Shown one piece after another: positions 53,901 through 62,408 of a stretch of DNA of 64,000 nt (the stretch's first letter is position 1; the number at the start of each line of letters is the position of its first letter). The DNA is from DMER64 sp964542305 (GTDB taxonomy: Bacteria; Bacteroidota; Bacteroidia; Bacteroidales; UBA932). The DNA lies in assembly GCA_964542305.1 (NCBI GenBank), contig CAZITX010000011.1, positions 1 through 64,000 of the forward strand, read 5' to 3'. The position numbers were made by a program, and so were the translations under genes. The notes beneath the pieces are model-generated. The model did not search any database and was not told where the DNA came from. It worked only from the letters and a program-made list of their open reading frames with translations.

Positions 53901-54977
53901 GATTTCCGGATTTGTGTATCCGATGACGGTTGTGGAATCAAAGAAGAAGAAAAAGAACTGATATTCAAGCCTTTCTATCAATCACAACAGCATATTGGAG
54001 GAACCGGGATAGGATTAAGCATTGTTCTTAAAATTGTTCAGTCGCATAAGGGGACTATAGATGTTATTTCTGAACCCGGCAATGGGAGCAAGTTCGTGGT
54101 TACGCTTCCCGTTAAGCAGAAAGAAACATTTACAGAGGGAATATCAGGAACAAAACAATCACAAGATGGGTTGCCACGGGATATTCTTTCAGGAGTATCC
54201 CTGCAGGATCCCGCAAAAAACAAACCCATGATGTTGATTGTGGAAGATAACGAACAAATGCTGGATTTTTTAGCTGACAGTTTCTCTGATGAATATCGAA
54301 TTCTTAAGGCAAATGACGGTCAGCAAGCTTTGCATTTGTTAAAAGACCACTCGGTTTCTATAGTAATCAGTGACTGGATGATGCCTAACATGGATGGCGA
54401 AGAGTTATGTAAGAAGTTAAGGAACAATACACATACCAGTCATATTCCTTTTATTCTCCTGACTGCTAAAACAGGAGATGAGGCCCGGGTAGACAGCATG
54501 AACTGCGGAGCGGATGCACATATTGAAAAACCTTTTTCCGTCCGTTACCTGAAGGCTTGTATCAGGAACCTGAGGGAACTCAGGAATATGCTCATGGAAA
54601 AATACTCCAAAATGCCTCTTGTGCCAATAAGTTCAATAGCAAACAATTCCAATGAAGAGCATTTCCTGAATCGTATGAATGGAATAATTGAGCAGAATTT
54701 TTCCAATCCGGAACTTTCTGTTGATTTCCTGGCCCGGGAGCTCTGTGTAAGTCGTTCCGGATTATTTGCCAAGATAAAGAGCCTTACAGAAGCCACTCCA
54801 AATGAACTTATTCAAATAGTACGCCTTAAAAAAGCGGCGGTTTTGCTGTTGGAAAATAAATACACAGTAAGTGAGATCTGCTATATGGTAGGATTCAACA
54901 ATCCTTCCTATTTTGCCAAATGTTTTCAGAAGCAATTTGGGATAAATCCGGGTGAATTTGCCCGCTCACAGAAATAA
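50961..54977 (+). CDS. Hybrid two-component system regulator HTCS-2
   Basis: A 1338-residue sensor-regulator. Signal peptide 1-26; propeller repeats to about 660 (GFIWFGTAEGL, GMLWIGTEIG, NLWISSQ and so on); Y_Y_Y domain (about 715-785, GDYVFHIKGSNNDGLW); transmembrane helix at about 795 (LPFKILYYLLALFTILG); HisKA with His841 (IAHEIRTP); HATPase (GTGIGLSIV); receiver with Asp1138 (VISDWMMPNMDG); AraC helix-turn-helix at the end. It lies at the 3' end of the arabinose operon, ahead of GH127-2 and susCD-2. The ligand is probably an arabinose-containing oligosaccharide, by context only. Confidence 0.95.
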   Translation: MTKKAFVASGILLLFCSISINHLKAEPKTFRFRRFTVEQGLASNTVRSLYQDSRGFIWFGTAEGLNCFDGRSITRHRIVCKDENEFETDYVGALYEDSKGMLWIGTEIGICIYDIRNNLTVRLEAQTEGGAFINSLVSNIVEDKDGNLWISSQNQGIFRYNPGTKVLKLFQIDAFQNYIHTILVDSENNIWLSGGFEHDLARLDKKNDVFVIFNLKSKDKECVSRILDIYQDASGNFWCGTWDSGLQIMDTYSGEVRPVRINPDGSHLMHIHSIMEIAPNQLLIGSDDGLTWYNSATGEYSHHLPSEKDPASISNKFVYPILPDKEGGIWIGTYYGGVNYISPNNGQFEGTSCAEYTHSTSGNIISRFCEDSLGNIWIASDDGGLVFFSPHNGQTRHYMPQPGKNSLSYHNVHALCFDDDEHLWIGTYSRGLNILNIRTGFFKHYMRSDSKDSLDDNGVYSIFKDKDNNMWVGTMTGLNIYDRRADGFRLIRDLGVTTIDIKQDKDGFIWFATFGKGLIRYNPDNGLWNTYLVKPPNTKIMGNHVNSICIDSDNQMWVGTESGLCKYNKEADSLMLYQLDIPSNNVQCVISDNHLLWLTTSNGMACYSPETGNLKLFTTIDGLQSNSFMVSSGLKASNGKIYFGSINGFNAFYPYRIKLNNYVPPVMITRLDISNKEVPVSEDGPLKEAVSYCPDIDLTYRDDVVTIHYAALSYCSPEQNMYAYKLEGFDREWNYVGKQNRVTYTSLPAGDYVFHIKGSNNDGLWNETGTSINITIHPPLYLTLPFKILYYLLALFTILGTIRFFVKNAEKRHKQKIQTINQEKEVELHNAKINFFTNIAHEIRTPVSLILAPLEKIMSSGDPVPEPIRENIDIIDRNSKRLLFLVNHLLDFRKIEQNGEENMCFTSRNIYKLLIDVKERFDPAMIQSGIDFIFNCPVTDLTAMVHYESIIKLVSNLLTNANKFAKSRVELSCVLLSEGHDFRICVSDDGCGIKEEEKELIFKPFYQSQQHIGGTGIGLSIVLKIVQSHKGTIDVISEPGNGSKFVVTLPVKQKETFTEGISGTKQSQDGLPRDILSGVSLQDPAKNKPMMLIVEDNEQMLDFLADSFSDEYRILKANDGQQALHLLKDHSVSIVISDWMMPNMDGEELCKKLRNNTHTSHIPFILLTAKTGDEARVDSMNCGADAHIEKPFSVRYLKACIRNLRELRNMLMEKYSKMPLVPISSIANNSNEEHFLNRMNGIIEQNFSNPELSVDFLARELCVSRSGLFAKIKSLTEATPNELIQIVRLKKAAVLLLENKYTVSEICYMVGFNNPSYFAKCFQKQFGINPGEFARSQK

Positions 54978-55030
54978 CCACCCTTCTTATCGTTAAATAA
55001 ATCAAACCTCTGCTGGCAGAAAAACATCAC

Positions 55031-55094
55031 AATAATCCAGAACAATCATAAAATAGTCCAGTTGTGTACTATCTTTTTATTGTTATGGATTATT
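55031..55094 (+). promoter_or_regulatory. Candidate HTCS-2 operator region upstream of GH127-2
   Basis: Direct repeats ATAATCCAG (55032-55040) and ATAGTCCAG (55053-55061) are exactly 21 bp apart, and a perfect inverted copy TGGATTATT (55086-55094) mirrors AATAATCCA (55031-55039). The nonamer AATAGTCCA is shared with the region upstream of GH127-1. Possible -7 boxes are TATCTTTT (55070-55077) and AACCTTTG (55122-55129). The whole 182-bp gap between HTCS-2 and GH127-2 is otherwise empty. Confidence 0.4.
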
Positions 55095-55159
55095 GTTCGA
55101 TGGTTGTTTTTTATTTCCAGTAACCTTTGTATATACCATTATAAATATATCCATAAACG

Positions 55160-57631
55160 ATGAAAAAACTATCATTCCGAAAGAAAATTATGTATATGAC
55201 AGGAGGAATTGTAATCTTGTGTGCCGGTTGCAGTACTTCAGATCCTTCTGATAGTAAAATTCAGGAAGTCCCTTTTACAAAAATTCATTTTGATGATATT
55301 TTCTGGGCTCCCAGAATAGAAGTGAACAGAACAGTTTCCATTCCGTCTGCTTTTTACCAATGTGAAATAAACGGACGTTTTGACAATTTTGCCATTGCCG
55401 GCGGTTTAATAAAAGGGGAACACAGGGGTGATTTTTCTTTTGATGATACAGACCCGTACAAAGTTATTGAAGGGGCGTCATACTCACTTGCTGCCAAATA
55501 CGATCCAAAACTTGACCATTATCTTGACAGTGTGATAAATATTATCGCCGCTGCACAGGAACCTGACGGGTACCTTACTACTTGCGTAACAAATAAGGTG
55601 GAAAGGTTGTCGGGGTGGTGGGGATCTTCACGCTGGGAGAAAATAAACAGTCATGAATTGTACAACAGCGGACACATGTATGAATCGGCTGTGGCTCACT
55701 ACCTGGCAACAGGAAAAAGAAATTTTTTGGACGTAGCCATAAAAAATGCAGATCTGATTTGTGAAGTGTTTGGACCCAACGAAGGCCAGAAACATGTTCC
55801 TTCCGGACATCCCATTGTAGAAATGGCATTGGCAAAACTCTATAAAGTTACGGGAGAGGAAAAATACCTGGACCTGGCCAAATACTTCATCCAAGAGACC
55901 GGGCGTGGAACCGATGGACATAAACTCAATCCCTACAGCCAGGATCATATGCCCATTCTTCAACAGGAAGAAATCGTCGGACATGCTGTTCGGGCAGGGT
56001 ACCTGTATTCTGGAGTTGCTGATGTTGCTTCTCTTACAAACGATCAGGAGTATTTCAATGCTTTGTGCCGTATATGGGATAATATGGCAGGAAAAAAGCT
56101 CTACATAACAGGTGGAATAGGATCCCGTTCACAGGGAGAAGGATTTGGTCCCAATTACGAATTGCATAATCACAATGCTTACTGTGAAACGTGTGCTTCC
56201 ATTGCCAATGTTTACTGGAACTACAGGATGTTCCTGGCAACCGGTGATGCAAAGTATATGGATGTACTGGAACGTGCTTTATATAATGGTGTGATATCGG
56301 GAGTTTCTCTTGAAGGAGATGAGTTCTTCTATGATAATCCGCTTGAATCAATGGGCCAGCATTTGCGTCAGCCTTGGTTCGGATGTGCATGTTGTCCGGG
56401 TAATGTCACCCGCTTTATGGCTTCTGTCCCAGGTTATATGTATGCTGTACAAGGCAAGGATATTTTTGTAAACCTTTATATTCAGGGAACTGCAAGCGTG
56501 GAGACATCGGATGGCGAAGTTTGTTTGGAACAAGTAACTAAGCATCCATGGGAAGGTAATGTTAAACTGACTGTCAATCCTGAAGTTGATAAAGAATTTA
56601 CACTTAAACTCCGTATCCCGGGTTGGGCACAGGATGCCCCGGTTCCTACAGATCTGTATTCTTATGTAAACGGGAAAGGAAAATATACAATCACCGTCAA
56701 TGGAAAAAAAGTTTCACCGAAGCTGCATAAAGGCTATGTACACATAGAAAGGACATGGTCAAAAGGCGATGTGGTTGAAATTGATTTTCCTATGGAAGTG
56801 CGTCAGATTAAGGCCCATGAGGCGGTAGTGGATGATAGGGGAAAACTGGCAATACAACGCGGGCCCATTGTATATTGTATAGAAGGAAAAGATCAGCATG
56901 ACGGCACCGTGTTCAACAAATATATACCTGAAAATACTTCTTTTGAAACTCATTATGACAGTGAACTGCTGAATGGAGTTACTGTACTTACCGGAACAGC
57001 CATTCAGGTGGAAAGAAACGGGGTGGAAGAACAAGTGTATTTTACTGCAATTCCTTATTCAACGTGGAATAACCGTGGTGCTGACGAAATGGCTGTCTGG
57101 ATTCCTAAAGCAGCCGAATATGCCCGTATTACTCCGGAACCTACTATAGCATCCCGTGCTCGTCCGGCTGCCATCAGACACAGGCGTCACCCGGATGCCT
57201 CTGGCATTGAGACAGGAGCCCTGGAAGAACTCAGAGGCTGGTCGTTTGGGTTCAACGATCAATGGGATCCCATGAACTCGGCAGACCGTTCCAAACCTTA
57301 TCTCTACTGGTGGTTGCGCTACGGAAGTGAGGAAACAGTAGGATATGTGTTTGAAAAGCCTGAATACGTAGGAAGCGTGGAAGTTTACTGGCTGGATTTT
57401 GACCATTACGACGGCAATTTCCGTGTACCGGAAAGTTGGAAATTATATTATGAAAAAGATAACAAATGGTTCCAGGTTGAAGCCACAACGGAATATACAG
57501 TTCATAAGGACTGTTACAACAGGCTTGAATTTCAACCAGTTACCACTCGTGCGTTAAAACTGACCGCCAAATTGCAGGAAGGTGAATCCGGCGGGATAAT
57601 AGAATGGAAAGTCAACGAACCCAACCTATAA
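55160..57631 (+). CDS. GH127 beta-L-arabinofuranosidase lipoprotein with C-terminal extension (copy 2)
   Basis: An 823-residue lipoprotein (CAGCSTS, Cys23 region) paralogous to GH127 copy 1. Conserved elements: FDDTDPYKVIEGASYSL, QGEGFGPNYEL (acid/base Glu), YCETCAS with Glu343 and Cys345, and GCACCPGN with Cys411 (expected nucleophile) and Cys412. After about residue 665 it has an extra domain of about 150 residues (WWLRYGSEETVGYVFEKP, SWKLYYEKDN), a discoidin-like beta-sandwich that may bind glycan; copy 1 lacks it. It heads the second SusCD module, 24 bp before susC-2, so probably lies on the same transcript. Confidence 0.92.
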   Translation: MKKLSFRKKIMYMTGGIVILCAGCSTSDPSDSKIQEVPFTKIHFDDIFWAPRIEVNRTVSIPSAFYQCEINGRFDNFAIAGGLIKGEHRGDFSFDDTDPYKVIEGASYSLAAKYDPKLDHYLDSVINIIAAAQEPDGYLTTCVTNKVERLSGWWGSSRWEKINSHELYNSGHMYESAVAHYLATGKRNFLDVAIKNADLICEVFGPNEGQKHVPSGHPIVEMALAKLYKVTGEEKYLDLAKYFIQETGRGTDGHKLNPYSQDHMPILQQEEIVGHAVRAGYLYSGVADVASLTNDQEYFNALCRIWDNMAGKKLYITGGIGSRSQGEGFGPNYELHNHNAYCETCASIANVYWNYRMFLATGDAKYMDVLERALYNGVISGVSLEGDEFFYDNPLESMGQHLRQPWFGCACCPGNVTRFMASVPGYMYAVQGKDIFVNLYIQGTASVETSDGEVCLEQVTKHPWEGNVKLTVNPEVDKEFTLKLRIPGWAQDAPVPTDLYSYVNGKGKYTITVNGKKVSPKLHKGYVHIERTWSKGDVVEIDFPMEVRQIKAHEAVVDDRGKLAIQRGPIVYCIEGKDQHDGTVFNKYIPENTSFETHYDSELLNGVTVLTGTAIQVERNGVEEQVYFTAIPYSTWNNRGADEMAVWIPKAAEYARITPEPTIASRARPAAIRHRRHPDASGIETGALEELRGWSFGFNDQWDPMNSADRSKPYLYWWLRYGSEETVGYVFEKPEYVGSVEVYWLDFDHYDGNFRVPESWKLYYEKDNKWFQVEATTEYTVHKDCYNRLEFQPVTTRALKLTAKLQEGESGGIIEWKVNEPNL

Positions 57632-57655
57632 TTTAAATCTAATAAAAACCAGAAA

Positions 57656-60600
57656 ATGAATGTAAAAACTATTCTCAATCAGGTGACTATTAATAAAGTC
57701 ATACTGAGAGCGGTTGTATCAGTTCTTTTGATTGCATGGATTGGCATTTCATCGGCAGAACTTTATGCTGCTGATGCTCCGCAATCTTTTAGAGTTTCCG
57801 GTCTTGTTACAGACACAAACGGAGAACCGATCATCGCTGCCAACATTTTTGAACCTGGTACGCATAATGCTACCGTTACAGATGAAGACGGAAAATACGT
57901 TATTACCGTCTCGGGGGCTCAGGCCACGATCTCCATTTCTTACATTGGTTATTCAACACAAATGGTAGATGTTTCAGGCAGGGGCTATATTGAAACAGTT
58001 CTTACAGAAGACCAGCAGTACCTGGATGAGCTGGTTGTGATTGGTTACGGGTCTCAGAAAAAGAGCGATGTAACCAGTTCTGTAGCCAGTGTTAAATCAG
58101 AATCGTTCAACAAGGGGGCAATCCTGGATGCCGGTCAGTTGGTGCAGGGGAAGGTGGCAGGTCTGCAAATCTCCTTACCCAGCGGAGATCCCACGGCAAG
58201 TACTGCAGTTATGCTTCGTGGTACTTCATCTCTTTTAGGATCTTCCACACCCCTTATACTTGTTGATGGTGTTCCGGGATCGTTTGCTACAGTAGCTCCG
58301 GAAGACATCGAAAGCATTGATGTATTGAAAGACGGTTCCGCAACAGCAATTTACGGCACACGCGGTACTAACGGAGTGATCATCATCACTACCAAAACCA
58401 GCCGTCGGGATATGCCCACGACCATTGAATATAATGGATATGTTTCCATCTCTCACCAGCTTAAAAAAGCCGATTTCATGAGTGCAGAAGATCTTCGTTC
58501 GCGCTGGGCCGAAGGATGGTCTTTTACCGGTGCCAACATTGAGGATTTTGGCGCTACAGTAGACTGGCTTGACGAAATTAGCAGAACCGGTATTTCCAAC
58601 GTACATAATATCACTCTGCGAGGGGGTTCAAGTCAGACCAGTGTCCTGACAAACGTAGCCTACGAAGACCGTGAAGGGACCTTCAAGGCATCCGGAGCAA
58701 CGAACCTGCGCGGACGTATGGAGATCTCTCATAGAATGTTTGACAACAAGCTGATTACCAATGTGTCGTTTATTGCCAACGAGCGGAGAACCACTCCTTC
58801 ATTCAATACGAACGTTTACCGTTATGCCTGCATTCAAAATCCCACACAACCTGTATACAATGAGGATGGTTCCTATGTAGAGCGTCCTGTATATTTTTAC
58901 GATAATCCGGTTTCTCTGATCAATGAAACCATTGGAGAAGGACGTTCACGCAACCTGCGTTTTACCGGTAGTGTGGAATTCCGTCCCGTAGAAAGTTTTG
59001 CCGTAAAAGCCATGTATACCCGTAAGGGACAAAACTACCTGAGCGGTTATTACAACACCAAGAAGCATCCTAACACCACCGAATACGGCTACAACGGGTA
59101 TGCTTCCCGTTATACTTCGGATTACATCAACAACCTGGCCGAGATAACGGCAGAATGGAATGAAAATTTTGGGAAACATTATGTGACAGCTATTGTGGGA
59201 TATAACTACGAAGATAACACGTCTCAGAATTACGGGGTGTCCAACAGAAATTTCCCGACAGACGCCTATACCTACAACAATCTTGAAACCGGGATGGGTT
59301 TGACAGATGGAAACGCTACCATGTACTCCTATAAAGAATCCGATAAATTGATTGGAGTTTTTGCGCGCGCCACATACAATTACGACGACCGTTACCTGTT
59401 AATGGTTTCCGCTCGTCGTGAAGGTTCCTCAAAATTTGGGGCCAATCATAAATGGGGAACATTTCCGGGTGTATCACTTGGATGGAGGCTCAATAATGAA
59501 TCATTCATGAAAAACTTAACCTGGTTGGATAACTTGAAAATTCGCGCAGGTTACGGGGTGACCGGCATCAATGTAGGTTCTCCGTATCTTTCTCTTTCAT
59601 CACTTTCATATTCAGGTTACTTCCTGTATAATAACGAATGGATCAGTACACTGACTCCGGTACGTAATCCTAATCCCGATTTACGTTGGGAAAAGAAACT
59701 AGAGTATAACCTTGGTTTGGACTTTGACTTGTTCAACGGACGTCTGGGCGGTGCCATAGATGTATACCGGAGAGATACCAAAGACGGGCTGTGGGATTAT
59801 TCTGTACCCGTACCTCCGTACCTCTATGGATACATTACAGCTAATGTGGCACAGATTCGCAATACCGGTCTTGAAGTAATGCTTAATGCAATTCCTGTAA
59901 GAACCAATAACATGGAATGGAGTACCAACCTTTCCTATTCTACCAATAAAAACGTGGTGGTATCCATCTCCAACGATCAGTTCTCTATGACAACCGACTG
60001 GTTTACTTCCGGACATACCGGAGAACCTATTCAAACCACTACACACAGGGTGAAAGTGGGTGATCCTATTGGAAATTTCTACGGACTGAAATCTGTTGGT
60101 CTTAATGCAGATGGTAAATGGGTGGTAGAGCGTTTAGAGAAGGATGACGAAGGCAACGTAACCAATGTTTACTACGACATAGCCGAAGATGCCGGTGATG
60201 AAGACTGGCAGGTCCTGGGTAACGGGGTTCCCAAACATTATCTGAACTGGAATAACTATTTCAGATACAAAAACCTGGACGTATCAGTCACTATGAGAGG
60301 TGCTTTCGGATTCCAGATCCTGAATTACCAGGAAATGTACTATGCCAACCCAACCATTCAGTACAATGTTTTGAATAGTGCTTTTGACAAACATCCGGTA
60401 GTGGATATGGCAACCGGACAACCTACGGGACAGGAAGTATGTATTAACGATTATCAACGTTATGTCAGCAAGTATATAGAGGATGGCGATTATTGGAAGA
60501 TAGATAACCTTACTATAGGGTATACCTTCAATACATCTAAGATCAAACATATCCGTAATATACGTTTATACGGCTCCTGTTCCAACTTATTTACGTTTAC

Positions 60601-60718
60601 CAACTATACCGGGCTGGACCCTGAAGTAAGAATGACAGGGCTGGATGCCGGTACAGACAGCAGGGACAAGTATCCTACTATACGTTCCTATACTTTCGGT
60701 CTTAATATTACATTCTAA
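57656..60718 (+). CDS. SusC-like TonB-dependent outer-membrane transporter (pair 2)
   Basis: A 1020-residue receptor with a long signal region (to about AELYAAD, residue 40), carboxypeptidase-regulatory-like domain (VSGLVTDTNGEPIIAANIF), plug start DELVVIGYGSQKKSDVTS with LILVDGVPGSFA and SIDVLKDGSATAIYGTRG, and a barrel ending in FGLNITF. It differs considerably from SusC-1, so probably takes a different ligand. It lies between GH127-2 and SusD-2 (14 bp gap). Confidence 0.97.
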   Translation: MNVKTILNQVTINKVILRAVVSVLLIAWIGISSAELYAADAPQSFRVSGLVTDTNGEPIIAANIFEPGTHNATVTDEDGKYVITVSGAQATISISYIGYSTQMVDVSGRGYIETVLTEDQQYLDELVVIGYGSQKKSDVTSSVASVKSESFNKGAILDAGQLVQGKVAGLQISLPSGDPTASTAVMLRGTSSLLGSSTPLILVDGVPGSFATVAPEDIESIDVLKDGSATAIYGTRGTNGVIIITTKTSRRDMPTTIEYNGYVSISHQLKKADFMSAEDLRSRWAEGWSFTGANIEDFGATVDWLDEISRTGISNVHNITLRGGSSQTSVLTNVAYEDREGTFKASGATNLRGRMEISHRMFDNKLITNVSFIANERRTTPSFNTNVYRYACIQNPTQPVYNEDGSYVERPVYFYDNPVSLINETIGEGRSRNLRFTGSVEFRPVESFAVKAMYTRKGQNYLSGYYNTKKHPNTTEYGYNGYASRYTSDYINNLAEITAEWNENFGKHYVTAIVGYNYEDNTSQNYGVSNRNFPTDAYTYNNLETGMGLTDGNATMYSYKESDKLIGVFARATYNYDDRYLLMVSARREGSSKFGANHKWGTFPGVSLGWRLNNESFMKNLTWLDNLKIRAGYGVTGINVGSPYLSLSSLSYSGYFLYNNEWISTLTPVRNPNPDLRWEKKLEYNLGLDFDLFNGRLGGAIDVYRRDTKDGLWDYSVPVPPYLYGYITANVAQIRNTGLEVMLNAIPVRTNNMEWSTNLSYSTNKNVVVSISNDQFSMTTDWFTSGHTGEPIQTTTHRVKVGDPIGNFYGLKSVGLNADGKWVVERLEKDDEGNVTNVYYDIAEDAGDEDWQVLGNGVPKHYLNWNNYFRYKNLDVSVTMRGAFGFQILNYQEMYYANPTIQYNVLNSAFDKHPVVDMATGQPTGQEVCINDYQRYVSKYIEDGDYWKIDNLTIGYTFNTSKIKHIRNIRLYGSCSNLFTFTNYTGLDPEVRMTGLDAGTDSRDKYPTIRSYTFGLNITF

Positions 60719-60732
60719 CAAGCGTAAAGATT

Positions 60733-62334
60733 ATGAAAAAAATAAAAATAGGAATCCTTGCCCTTGTTCTGGCAGGAACCACATTCAGTATTCAAAGCTG
60801 CTTCAATCTGGATGAGGAAGTGTTCTCCGAGGTTACGGAAGCCTCTTTTATCCCCACAGATAAAGACGTAGCAGCTCTTATGGCCAGTGCTTACTCACCG
60901 CTTACATACATTCTCAACTGGCAGGGTTATTTTGATATACAGGAAGAACCCGGTGATAACATTATTACTCCTACACGCCCCAACGGATGGGACGACGGTG
61001 GAACTTACCGCCGGATGCATCAGCACCAGTGGACCGATCAGCAATGGCAACCCTGGAACACTTATCTTACTGCTTACGAGGGGATTAATAATGCCAATCG
61101 CGTTCTGGATCAGGTCAAAGACGGATCCTTACCTGTTGGCGATCTATATGATGCAACCGTGGCTGAATTACGTGCCATACGTGCTTTCTGGTATGCCATG
61201 TTGCTCGACACCCATGGGAATGTACCCATTGTTACCGCTTTTACAGACGAAATTCCTACCCAGTCTACCCGTCAGCAGGTATATGACTTTGTTACTACCG
61301 AGTTGGAAGAAATCATAAACGATTTGAGCGAATTGACCGACGCAACCACATACGGTCGTGTGAACAAATGGACTGCATATATGACCCTGGCCCGTGTTTA
61401 TCTGAATGCCGAAGTTTACACAGGCACCCCTCAATGGGAAAAGGCCCTTGCTTGTTGCAACGCCATCATCAATTCAGGCAAGTTTTCACTTTCTGCTGAT
61501 TTTTCGGACAACTTTAAAAAAGATCTGGATTATACGAACAGCGAAGTGATTTTTGCCGTTCCTTTTGACAATATCCTGGCCGGCAGCTCACAGCATATGA
61601 AATGGTATCCTCCCGTTTCACGGTTTGTTTTCCAGTCAAAATTCCAGTGCTGGGGAGGATCATGTGCCAATCCACAGTTTATCAACGCCTATCAGCCCGG
61701 TGACAAACGCCTTGAAAAAACCTGGCTAATGGGACCTCAATACGATCCTGCCGGAAATCTTATCTGGACTTGCAGAAACTACCTGCCTTCACTTACCTGT
61801 AACAAGGACGGTGTAAATTATGCCAGTATAGATTATGGTTACCGTGTATTCAAATGGGAATTCGACAACGTAACATCCTATTATTGGGGCAACGACTTCG
61901 CTTTTTATCGTTATGCTGAAACACTGCTTACGAAGGCGGAATGCATGCTTCGTTTGAACCGAAACGGGGCCGAAGCTGCCGAGATTGTATCTCAGGTACG
62001 TGCCCGAGTTTTTGACAACCCGGCAGATGCCAATGTTACTGAAGCTGATCTCAGGGCCGATTCCAAAATAAAATACGGCACATTGGATTGGGATAACAAT
62101 ATTGCCAATCCGGGAGATCAAACACCCGTGGAACTGGGCGGTCTGTACGATGAACTCGGATGGGAATTTGCCTGTGAGGCACAACGGCGTACGCAAATGA
62201 TTCGTTTTGGAACTTTCAGTACAAAGAATTGGTTCAATCATACGGCAGTGACCGATGGTCATACTCAGATATTCCCTATACCGCTGGAAGAGATCCAGGC
62301 TAACGCTAACCTTAAGCAAAATCCCGGTTACTAG
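60733..62334 (+). CDS. SusD-like surface glycan-binding lipoprotein (pair 2)
   Basis: A 533-residue lipoprotein (FSIQSC, Cys23) partnering SusC-2. It has the SusD helices with NNANRVLDQV, AELRAIRAFWYAMLLDTHGNVP and TAYMTLARVYLNAEVY, and the C-terminal RYAETLLTKAECMLRLN and HTQIFPIPLEEIQANANLKQNPGY. Numerous surface tryptophans occur (NGWDDGGTYRR, DQQWQPWNTY), consistent with sugar binding. A terminator follows. Confidence 0.96.
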   Translation: MKKIKIGILALVLAGTTFSIQSCFNLDEEVFSEVTEASFIPTDKDVAALMASAYSPLTYILNWQGYFDIQEEPGDNIITPTRPNGWDDGGTYRRMHQHQWTDQQWQPWNTYLTAYEGINNANRVLDQVKDGSLPVGDLYDATVAELRAIRAFWYAMLLDTHGNVPIVTAFTDEIPTQSTRQQVYDFVTTELEEIINDLSELTDATTYGRVNKWTAYMTLARVYLNAEVYTGTPQWEKALACCNAIINSGKFSLSADFSDNFKKDLDYTNSEVIFAVPFDNILAGSSQHMKWYPPVSRFVFQSKFQCWGGSCANPQFINAYQPGDKRLEKTWLMGPQYDPAGNLIWTCRNYLPSLTCNKDGVNYASIDYGYRVFKWEFDNVTSYYWGNDFAFYRYAETLLTKAECMLRLNRNGAEAAEIVSQVRARVFDNPADANVTEADLRADSKIKYGTLDWDNNIANPGDQTPVELGGLYDELGWEFACEAQRRTQMIRFGTFSTKNWFNHTAVTDGHTQIFPIPLEEIQANANLKQNPGY

Positions 62335-62357
62335 ATATGTTAGGTTTGTAATGAGGT

Positions 62358-62394
62358 GAAATTGCTCCGTGAAAACGGGGCAATTTCTTCTATT
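62358..62394 (+). terminator. Rho-independent terminator after susD-2
   Basis: GAAATTGCTCCGT (62358-62370) pairs with ACGGGGCAATTTC (62375-62387) over 13 positions, one a G-U pair, closed by a GAAA tetraloop, then TTCTATT. As with susD-1, it separates the SusCD pair from the following enzyme genes. Confidence 0.82.
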
Positions 62395-62408
62395 AAAATT
62401 GGTTTGAA

